64,000 nt of DNA, from NCBI GenBank assembly GCA_044226045.1, contig JBGAHR010000001.1, forward strand, positions 62,001-126,000, read 5' to 3'. A program made the translations under genes and the position numbers. The stretch comes from Endoryza sp044226045. Its GTDB lineage: Bacteria > Bacteroidota > Bacteroidia > Chitinophagales > Chitinophagaceae. The notes under the pieces are model-generated. The model did no database searches. It saw only the letters and a list, made by a program, of their open reading frames with translations, and was not told the DNA's origin. This document shows, one piece after another, positions 59,001-64,000 of this stretch. The stretch's first letter is position 1, and each line of letters starts with the position of its first letter.

Positions 59001-60860
59001 GCCATGATGTTGTATGAATATGCGAGAAACCTTTTGGGGCCGAGACCATTAAATATTGGTGAGTGTGATGCCCAGTTCCCGGTGAGTTTCGAGGAAATCA
59101 AGCAGGCTTATGCCAATGCAGCTGATGGTATCCCGCAGTTCCTGATCAATATGGAGAATGCTATTTCCATTTCGATTCCGGCCAGCCTGTATCCGGTCAA
59201 TCCACCTAATTCGCAACCATTTAACGACATTGACGCTTACTTCTGTGTTCCGGAGAATGACAAATTTGTATCCTGCTGGGATATTGTGGAGGGTCGCTTG
59301 TTCAATATCCGTCACAGTTTGAATATTGATGGTGTGGCCCAACCGCTGCCTTTATTTGAGCCGGCCATTGATCCGATGGCTTTGGTTAAAGCAGCTGCTG
59401 CAGGTAATAATCTGCTAGATGTCGTTACGCTCATGCAGCCGGATATTCCCTCTCACCGTTTTCGCTATATGATTGAGCAGGCCAAAAGCATTACGGCCGT
59501 GCTCATGCAATTGGGGGGCAATATCCTTGGCGCATTGGAGAAGGGCGATTCGGAAAGTTTTGCACTCATGCAATCGGTCAACGAACTGAATATCCTGCAG
59601 CTGACAACATTATCCAAGAAGCAGGCTATTGAAGATTTGCAGGAGCAATTGTCGGGTCTTCAGCAAAACCTGGCCAGTGCCAGCTACAGACAGAAATATT
59701 ATACAGACCTTATTACTGCCGGGCTGAATGCTTTTGAGATTATGGACCTGGCTTTAAGAAACGGGGCCATCATACCCAGTGCGGTGGCCATGGGGCTGCA
59801 CGGCGGATCGATCGCTGCATATCTCGCCCCGGATATCTTCGGCCTTGCAAACGGAGGCATGGACTATGGCCAGGCGGTGTCTGCAGGAGCCCAGATATGC
59901 TCGGTGTCGACGGAGATTTTGAACCAGGTAGCCGGACTGGTATCCACGGCAGGCAGTTATGAGCGTCGAATGGAAGACTGGAGGTTGCAACGTGATCTTG
60001 CCGATTATGATGTCAACCAGATGTTGTCGCAGGTGAAAAGCACCCAGGTGCGAATAGCCATTGCGCAACAGGATCTGATGATTCATATGAAAAGTATTGA
60101 ACAGTCTGAGATGGTGAATCGGTTCCTGCAATCCAAGTTTACTTCCAAGGAACTATATCTCTGGATGACCAGCAGGTTATCTTCCCTGTATTTCCAAACA
60201 TATAATCTGGCGTTGACAGCGGCCCTTAAAGCACAATCTGCCTTTCAGTTTGAGATGGATACTTCAGAACTGGTCATCAATTTTAATTATTGGGATAACC
60301 TGTACAAGGGACTGCTGGCGGGTGAGTCATTAATGTTGTCTTTGCAACAATTGGAAGTAGCCCATACCCAGAAGAACAGGAGGCGGTTTGAGATTACAAA
60401 AACCATTTCGCTGATACAGCTCAATGAAGAAAAGTTCAAAACGTTCAGGAAATCAGGCGAGCTGGAATTCAGCTTCGATGAACCTTTGTTTGAGAAAGAT
60501 TATCCGGACAATTACTGTCTGAAGATCCGATCTGTTTCCATATCTGTTCCTGCTGTTATTGGACCCTACGATAATATTCATGCAATCCTTACGCAGAATA
60601 CAAATACGATCATTATGGATAAAGATGGGAAGAATGTTAGGGAAAACTGGATTCCGAGCCAGGCAATTGCATTGTCTTCGGGAGTGAATGATTCAGGATT
60701 GTTTCAACTGGATTTTAATGATGAGAGGTATTTGCCGTTTGAAGGTACCGGAGCCATTTCTACCTGGACACTTAGCATGAAAAAGGAATATAACAAAACC
60801 ATCGACTATGACAACCTTCCGGATGTAATTGTAACGTTGCAGTATACTGCCCGCAGGTGA
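53046..60860 (+). CDS. Tc toxin TcA-type protein
   Basis: A 2604-residue pore-forming and translocation subunit of a toxin complex. The N-terminal VRP1-like region contains FGSLNFCDCPDCQSILGPAAYL with Cys167, Cys169 and Cys172. An extra GTW-type beta domain is inserted at residues ~378-480. A neuraminidase-like region is near 1380-1400 (ITGLYAFNKLYIFWTEI). The strongly conserved segment NYYWELFFFAPMLVAQRL and EDWYQFIFDPT is at ~1785-1823. The coiled-coil/pore part lies at ~2140-2420, including a weakly polar hairpin-like region (~2221-2272). The C-terminal TcB-binding domain (~2445-2604) shows KTISLIQLNEEKF, LFEKDYPDNYCLKIRSVSIS and VPAVIGPYDNI. TcA pentamers bind a host cell, open a pore and inject the cargo held in the B-C cocoon. 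No signal peptide is present. It lies 11 bases behind the TcB-TcC gene and is clearly co-transcribed. Confidence 0.94.
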   Translation: MNSLKDFQLEPALLQFMERHPTVDISSINFFDSTAVKAAGISLDSGDQLEKVKSLQRVLRVSQDMQEAGLLLSHGYDSSRKITSVARSRFVSEMAAALPGGKARAKKIYINAELVTSRVSHAWAHVNHMRKSPHLQQVKAMGMTGDMDLGLKDIPSYQDLFGSLNFCDCPDCQSILGPAAYLTDLQRLIEKAVTVPNNLENSSRSFNARRPGISTLKLTCANTNNLIPYLQIVNEILQKNLENQLKEPDIVKRLDQLYYPFNLPFNFPLSQIRLYLGQSGNNLADVYKVYKKSGDWSTAIAAETLKLSPTEWGNLKEQDPTKLPEILSKNFDLTITEGDLAGLQKVDLFLSQTGILLTELTDLLTQGLSPEEIFSVSGTYKATETEDVFTLVQKGNNVKATGVYGGSPVTVSLVLKHTVAEGSWIAGAKSGYCLFRFDPDAKLFKSYWNDKMGDPWKPETISANREANSKSTVGIIPHQLFINYKLATNKYLHLEGEDGMTGDLTSEIAGLDISSLDCVNRFMRLSNKLGWSYAELDWLLLSVQKVRKDITESTLLDLAEAKQLQANHGLPFDLMVTLWFDIKTTGVGTGQFSAAPFDTIFNGPGSRRLEAGGPYHPKYTDGDFINPLYQSDVIDWNLKARDQGSDKGYAIVSAIPVSASALRLMAEKVLGLTEKVPLTVKNLSALYRHSMFARWLTIVPEEYVAILQMLGITDNGSSKLAEVLTPSQVKSIIGTVNWIRESNLNGLLLRYCCKGISSPFVSPGYDVNRFIDLLQAINKSVTPLLVGAGSLRGEGLMESKAGELMSWLLTEAYLLSSGLVSTKKELTADKITLDLSEPQKTNVVRVLSEARNKQQSAFAESLSSFLSSTVTTTSAVTRLAGVIYADADFLEYFLMPVLFAVPSVEVIDAKTSNLDKTKVIAAFKLNNIVLSGEVTITGDETSGWTIKEQISVDPLQTVDYFAYMQPDKRSIYFYRRSSLQSTGPSFPFVLQYTTACARLLLLYTSLAVEDNTIESIRANRDGFNQVFSLNNGDLEFPISNAEWLFRLIQYKKRFQDNTNQIETLFNSKENDQEKAIDKLADITSWEKNQLRFVLKDLSLDSCGNIQSFQSLVDVFDCVGSFQSDVQFGADISRLALSYTQNPDNTIDPGIMAETLLQNLKPSMSQSEWEVTWDQLDGNVNELKRDGLLPLAVHETGKLVTNIRNAEDLYEWLLIDVKRSGKESISYVKEALNAAQLYIQRCMMNLEEGVNLKKEDLPETYWDWMMSFQTWVANRQVFLYPENFVEPGIRKSKTDLFVTLENELSQSNITDETVETAFTKYMDSFHDVASLKYVDAYHCVKENEVGNEENVLFLFARTKTVPYQYYYITRTNEKLWSQWNKINIPINADNITGLYAFNKLYIFWTEITGYQESTSTNDKVNISKLDIYCSYYDFSGNWKQPQTILSDQTIRIEFEKPMENGFVNPFGEGTFNTEQPYFHRLMVLPVSRKNILQEEWVTGMQEKMVVFFGPMVNIAKVPKDKSQKIDEGVPKLVVDYEKMMIDEYKRIIAIQTEIDQYWPLFSPVVVNSDLSHDFLLNSTEDFLIVNDRVGIQSASFCPKELTYTKENNIFNKLVYRNVVNTIYTNYSMGEGAEMAGEGTDVSLLEDISLFQSGIIPVHNQPGMFLFENNEEVFLFQREAYANINQVLEVSVLNSNVEHKVTTFCYNPGKFPNLVGDFVAERISTGAFTDLSRRLFVGGLDRLLDLSAQQIPTSTDSLFGNLNPSSVVIPPKLGLGNQVDFDGCYGNYYWELFFFAPMLVAQRLGNNQRFREAEDWYQFIFDPTLHVEKVTAESFEGILLGPGKAKFIFDLCIEKKLLTADGEVTEAGKKATPAELKELLKNETVPITDQVATLVWAVLQNYYLPKPGTTHYWRFEKFREEQLQALWSLLTDSEEIRVYDNDPFNPHAIARLRPGAYQKSVVMKYIENLTSWGDQDFRRYTWESINSAMMLYEYARNLLGPRPLNIGECDAQFPVSFEEIKQAYANAADGIPQFLINMENAISISIPASLYPVNPPNSQPFNDIDAYFCVPENDKFVSCWDIVEGRLFNIRHSLNIDGVAQPLPLFEPAIDPMALVKAAAAGNNLLDVVTLMQPDIPSHRFRYMIEQAKSITAVLMQLGGNILGALEKGDSESFALMQSVNELNILQLTTLSKKQAIEDLQEQLSGLQQNLASASYRQKYYTDLITAGLNAFEIMDLALRNGAIIPSAVAMGLHGGSIAAYLAPDIFGLANGGMDYGQAVSAGAQICSVSTEILNQVAGLVSTAGSYERRMEDWRLQRDLADYDVNQMLSQVKSTQVRIAIAQQDLMIHMKSIEQSEMVNRFLQSKFTSKELYLWMTSRLSSLYFQTYNLALTAALKAQSAFQFEMDTSELVINFNYWDNLYKGLLAGESLMLSLQQLEVAHTQKNRRRFEITKTISLIQLNEEKFKTFRKSGELEFSFDEPLFEKDYPDNYCLKIRSVSISVPAVIGPYDNIHAILTQNTNTIIMDKDGKNVRENWIPSQAIALSSGVNDSGLFQLDFNDERYLPFEGTGAISTWTLSMKKEYNKTIDYDNLPDVIVTLQYTARR

Positions 60861-60934
60861 ACCCCGGATTCAGGTATACATGTCGGTAATGGCATCAGAT
60901 TTTCAAAACATAAATAACTTTTAAAAATTTCTTT

Positions 60935-62125
60935 ATGAAGAGTAACTTTTATGAAAGGGCCCTAAAATTAGGATACGACCCAAAGTTGACTGGTGAGAAA
61001 GAGATGGTCATACAGCATACAGCGTACAGCATCGACGACCTGCGGGAAATTATTTTATTGGAACACGATAATAAATTCCCCAAAAAATCTGAAGACCGGC
61101 CAGATACTATTGAGGAGCGGGCCTATAATTATGTTTTTTTTGGGGTGCCGCTGAGTGAAGAAGACCGGATTAACATTGCGCCGGCATTCCCAATGAAATT
61201 TTCAAGTACATCCAGTGAGTCGAAAGTTGTGCAGGCTGGTGAAACCTGGGAAGTAAGTTCTTCGGACGAATCGCCGTTGATCAATGTGAAAGAGCTGAAA
61301 ATGGAGCCCGGGAGTTCAATTGTCGTTTACAATGCGGAACTTGTTATGTATGTTGATCATCTCATAGTAGAGGCACCGATAGACGGCCCCGGCAGCCCTG
61401 GTTATCATATAGGAATTTTTGGGCGTACGGGAGTAACTCCGGGCGCACCCGGAGAACCGGGTGTTGCCAATTCCGGCAAAGTGGGCAAAAATGGAACCTG
61501 CATTGGCGGAGGGGGTGGGCCGGATACAAACGGCAAAGAAGGCGAAATGGGGATGGAGGGTGCTCCAGGTCTGCTCGGATCGAAGGGAGGTGATGGCTTG
61601 CCGTCAATGTCCGCTAATATTTATATCAAAAAAATCAGTGGCAGTGTTGATCAATTGGTAATCTATACCAGAAGTGGAGATGGCGGCCAGGGTGGTCAGG
61701 GCGGTAAAGGTGGCAGAGGTGGCGCAGGCGGACAAGGAGGCGATGCTGTTAGTTGCGGTTGTACTTGTACAGGTGCAGGGAAGGGTGGTCCGGGAAATCG
61801 GGGTGGTAAAGGAGGACAAGGAGGAGATGGTGGAAATTGCGTTAGCGGTAATGATATTTTTGTATCGGTCTCCTGGGAAGATGAAAAGAAAGTAAAAGCG
61901 ATATCAGTAAGAGCCAATCCCGGAGAAGGTGGCCTGGGCGGGCCCGGTGGAGATGGAGGTGCAGGAGGTCAGGGAGGAAATCCTAACTCAAACGGGAGTT
62001 GCCCAACCGCGTCCAGGGGAGGCGTCGGATCAGACGGACCAGGCGGAATGATTGGTGATCCGGGCAATAGAGGTGGCGGTGATGGCTCACCAGGAAAAAT
62101 TCATATTATCCCAGTTGATGAATAG
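60935..62125 (+). CDS. Glycine-rich GGxGG-repeat protein 1
   Basis: A 396-residue protein. The N-terminal ~110 residues are ordinary (SIDDLREIILLEHDNKFPKK, then FFGVPLSEEDRINIAPAFP). A beta-type region then follows (AGETWEVSSSDESPLINVKEL), and from ~residue 150 the chain is collagen-like or GGxGG rich (GRTGVTPGAPGEPG, GGQGGQGGKGGRGGAGG, GEGGLGGPGGDGGAGG), interleaved with short beta segments (SANIYIKKISGSVDQLVIYT; DIFVSVSWEDEKKVKAISV). The stretch CGCTCTG adds paired cysteines. It resembles polyglycine-II type adhesins and the glycine-rich phage tail-fibre tips more than true GXY collagen. No signal peptide. It follows the TcA gene by 74 bases, has a paralogue directly behind it, and is inferred to be a toxin partner. 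Confidence 0.78.
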   Translation: MKSNFYERALKLGYDPKLTGEKEMVIQHTAYSIDDLREIILLEHDNKFPKKSEDRPDTIEERAYNYVFFGVPLSEEDRINIAPAFPMKFSSTSSESKVVQAGETWEVSSSDESPLINVKELKMEPGSSIVVYNAELVMYVDHLIVEAPIDGPGSPGYHIGIFGRTGVTPGAPGEPGVANSGKVGKNGTCIGGGGGPDTNGKEGEMGMEGAPGLLGSKGGDGLPSMSANIYIKKISGSVDQLVIYTRSGDGGQGGQGGKGGRGGAGGQGGDAVSCGCTCTGAGKGGPGNRGGKGGQGGDGGNCVSGNDIFVSVSWEDEKKVKAISVRANPGEGGLGGPGGDGGAGGQGGNPNSNGSCPTASRGGVGSDGPGGMIGDPGNRGGGDGSPGKIHIIPVDE

Positions 62126-62221
62126 TAAGAATTTGAAGTACAGGGTTAATATGTATTCAGCAACTTCGATTCCCTCTTTTCGAAATTTTACAATTGTGAA
62201 GACTTATCAAACAACCGGCAA

Positions 62222-63568
62222 ATGATCAAGACTTGCCCCTCAGTACTATCGTCCGAATTTTTCCAGATCGCATCCCTGGGCAATCAGGATTTTCAATTGC
62301 TTAACCGATTTATTCCACAGTGCTCTTATTTTCGAATCAATACGCCGGAAGAAGCAAGGATGATTTCAAGGGCCACAGAAGTATCGAAACAGAAAAGGGC
62401 TCAGACTTTTTTCAAGGGAATAGAATATAGAGCAAGACTACCGCAGGGTTTACATGATCGGGGAGAAGCTTATTGTTTTGCAGGTATGTCACTTGATAAA
62501 AAGAGAAACCAGGCCGGGCTGGAGAATCATTTTCCCATCAATGTGCGATTAACTTCAATACCGGAAAAAATAGTTGAGGAGAATGAAGTCTGGGATATTT
62601 CAGTCTACCCATCAGATTGGGAAGTTGATGAGAGAACAGAGCTTTATAATTTGGTGAACATAGGAAAACTGATACTCAAAAGGAATGCCTCTGTTATTGT
62701 AAAAGGTAACGCGCTTGTATTCACTTGCGCTTCAGTGGAAAAATTATATCCATCTGAGAAGCCTTACGATTTGGGTATTTTGCCAACCGACCATGGTTTT
62801 GGTCTTAGAAGAGGACAATATGATGGGCGCCATGGAATCAATGGAGCTGATGGATTACCAGGTAAAGATGCAAAGTTGCCTATGATCGGAAGAAATTTTT
62901 TGGGAGCCCTGCTGCCTGATGGAATTACCCAGGAAGATATGAACGGAGCAGGCGGGCTGAAAGGGCAGGAGGGAGAACCGGGTGAATCAGGTCTGACAGG
63001 TGGCGCCTGCCGAATTGCAGAAATCAATCTTCGTTCCTTTGCTAACGAACTGCCTTTTGTTATCGGGGCAATCGGTAGTAACGGTGGGGATGGTGGTAAT
63101 GGTGGTAACGGTGGTGATGGAGGCAGGGGTGGAAATGGCGTACCGGCTTTTAAAACTTTTACCGGTAAATATGAAGGAGGACATGGAGGCAACGGGGGTG
63201 TAGGTGGGAATGGTGGAGAGGGAGGAAGAGCCGGACATTCCGGCATGAGTTCTCATATTTTTATAGACGTGCCGGAAAAAAATTTGAATAAACTGTTTTT
63301 CTTTTCAAGCCCCGGAAAACCGGGCAGGCCCGGGAAAGGAGGGCAGCCTGGAAAGGGAGGATTAGCTGGTTCTTCAGATCTTTCTGAAGCGGTCAATGGC
63401 AATCCCGGAAACGCAGGCGCCCCGGGGAAACCTGGCCGGCAATTACCTGCGGCAACTATTTATGTAAATGATGAACCCTTTCTTTCTCCGGTTGCTATTA
63501 ATGTTTATGATGAATGTTTGGTAAGAGACCTGTCTTTATATTCCGATAGCAGTTTCAAAACAACATGA
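62222..63568 (+). CDS. Glycine-rich GGxGG-repeat protein 2 (paralogue)
   Basis: A 448-residue paralogue of the preceding gene with the same order of parts: a unique N-terminus (~140 residues), a beta region (ENEVWDISVYPSDWEVDE, NIGKLILKRNASVIVKG), a GXXGXXG stretch (GRHGINGADGLPGKDAK), and three GGxGG or collagen-like blocks (GGDGGNGGNGGDGGRGG; GGHGGNGGVGGNGGEGG; GKPGRPGKGGQPGKGG) separated by beta segments (HIFIDVPEKNLNKLFFFSS). The ending (TIYVNDEPFLSPVAINVYDE) is non-repetitive. No signal peptide. It is 96 bases downstream of its paralogue, and no further gene of the operon follows on this strand. Confidence 0.78.
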   Translation: MIKTCPSVLSSEFFQIASLGNQDFQLLNRFIPQCSYFRINTPEEARMISRATEVSKQKRAQTFFKGIEYRARLPQGLHDRGEAYCFAGMSLDKKRNQAGLENHFPINVRLTSIPEKIVEENEVWDISVYPSDWEVDERTELYNLVNIGKLILKRNASVIVKGNALVFTCASVEKLYPSEKPYDLGILPTDHGFGLRRGQYDGRHGINGADGLPGKDAKLPMIGRNFLGALLPDGITQEDMNGAGGLKGQEGEPGESGLTGGACRIAEINLRSFANELPFVIGAIGSNGGDGGNGGNGGDGGRGGNGVPAFKTFTGKYEGGHGGNGGVGGNGGEGGRAGHSGMSSHIFIDVPEKNLNKLFFFSSPGKPGRPGKGGQPGKGGLAGSSDLSEAVNGNPGNAGAPGKPGRQLPAATIYVNDEPFLSPVAINVYDECLVRDLSLYSDSSFKTT

Positions 63569-63685
63569 CTGTATGACCCGGCAACCACAAAAGAATTCTC
63601 CGAACGCCTGTTTTCCTGTGGTCAGTTGAAATGGCAGTAAGGAACTGTTCGAATGAACATACAGCCTTCCGCAATAATTTTCTCG

Positions 63686-64000
63686 TTAAAGAAACCTTTC
63701 AACACCTGGTGTTAAGAAAGTGATCTTGCTTTTAGCCAGTTCATCCTTCTCGATGATTGCTTTCAGGTGCGCCTCAGTTTCTTTGAAATGCGTCCATCCG
63801 CGATAATGAACAGGTATGGCTATATGAGGATTGATGGTTTTAATGGATCGCAACAAATCTGTACTGTTCATGGTATATCTGCCCAAACCGGTGAGGTACC
63901 GAAACTGCACCGAGCCGACATGGAAAATGCCAATGTCGATCCTGAATCTGGCTGCAATCTCTTCAATGCCCCTGAAATAAACTGTATCACCGGAAATGTA
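63686..64000 (-). CDS. Metallo-beta-lactamase-fold hydrolase, C-terminal part (cut by window edge)
   Basis: The last 104 residues of a protein whose start lies beyond the right edge. The minus-strand frame is open from base 64000 and reads YISGDTVYFRGIEEIAARF at the edge, continuing through DIGIFHVGSVQFRYLTGLG, PHIAIPVHYRGWTHFKETE and KITFLTPGVERFL. The GDT motif, the PVHYRGW His motif and the PG near the end are those of MBL-fold 'L-ascorbate-lactonase-like' hydrolases (UlaG/RomA type). The internal GTG at 63910 is not the true start. It is convergent with the glycine-rich gene. Confidence 0.8.
   Translation of the reverse strand, partial: YISGDTVYFRGIEEIAARFRIDIGIFHVGSVQFRYLTGLGRYTMNSTDLLRSIKTINPHIAIPVHYRGWTHFKETEAHLKAIIEKDELAKSKITFLTPGVERFL

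Noticed and set aside
62764..63246. Proline-rich minus-strand frame opposite glycine-rich gene 2
   Set aside because: Gly codons GGN read backwards give Pro codons NCC; the frame is the mirror image of the GGxGG blocks and has no independent evidence.
60935..63568. Glycine-rich proteins considered as true collagen-like GXY proteins
   Set aside because: Only short parts keep GXY with Pro; most blocks are GGx, interrupted by beta segments, which fits polyglycine-II type folds better.

Overview
The window is chromosomal DNA of a Bacteroidota bacterium, most likely a member of the Chitinophagaceae. This rests on a nuo operon with a short NuoG, an ExbB-ExbD-ExbD-TonB cluster whose TonB proteins carry the Bacteroidota-type N-terminus (D(I/L)LDIIFEGRNK), a DUF4836 lipoprotein, a DUF5117/Met-zincin type metalloprotease, A-rich leaders in place of strong Shine-Dalgarno sites, and many lipoproteins of the SCK type. 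No rRNA, tRNA, CRISPR array or intact insertion sequence was found.

Layout. (1) 1-4331, minus strand: housekeeping group of low-molecular-weight phosphatase, hisS, DUF4836 lipoprotein, then a terminator and a LolD-like ATPase. (2) 4478-8291, plus: a TonB paralogue, a small membrane protein, a PstS-like lipoprotein and a large TPR protein, closed by a strong terminator. (3) 8422-22587, plus: a complete nuoA-N operon (complex I, NADH to quinone, proton pumping). Two of its spacers are tandem arrays of 7-bp units. Between nuoF and nuoG sits a four-helix-bundle gene flanked by inverted 7-bp arrays. (4) 22676-27905: a MacB/FtsX-like permease, a probable outer-membrane barrel protein and, convergent to it, a large secreted zinc protease. 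(5) 28215-32742: exbB-exbD-exbD-tonB, then mnmE. (6) 32743-63568: a visibly more AT-rich accessory region. It holds a Fic protein fused to a winged-helix-like N-terminus, a NarL-type two-component system, several secreted or lipoprotein genes, an operon of unknown function (hydrolase, PDZ-like protein, long helical protein), two SnoaL-like genes, and a Tc (toxin complex) locus. (7) 63686 to the right edge: the C-terminal part of a metallo-beta-lactamase-fold protein.

The Tc locus is the most notable content. A 2458-residue protein joins the TcB part (SpvB, beta-propeller, midN/midC) and the TcC part (RHS shell, autocleavage core) in one chain and ends in a 268-residue C-terminal cargo that I cannot assign. 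Eleven bases downstream begins a 2604-residue TcA-type protein (VRP1-like N-terminus, neuraminidase-like region, pore/coiled-coil region, TcB-binding domain) that carries an extra GTW-type beta domain. Two paralogous glycine-rich GGxGG proteins follow and look like dedicated partners of the toxin. None of these four proteins has a signal peptide, and no holin, endolysin or chitinase gene is adjacent.
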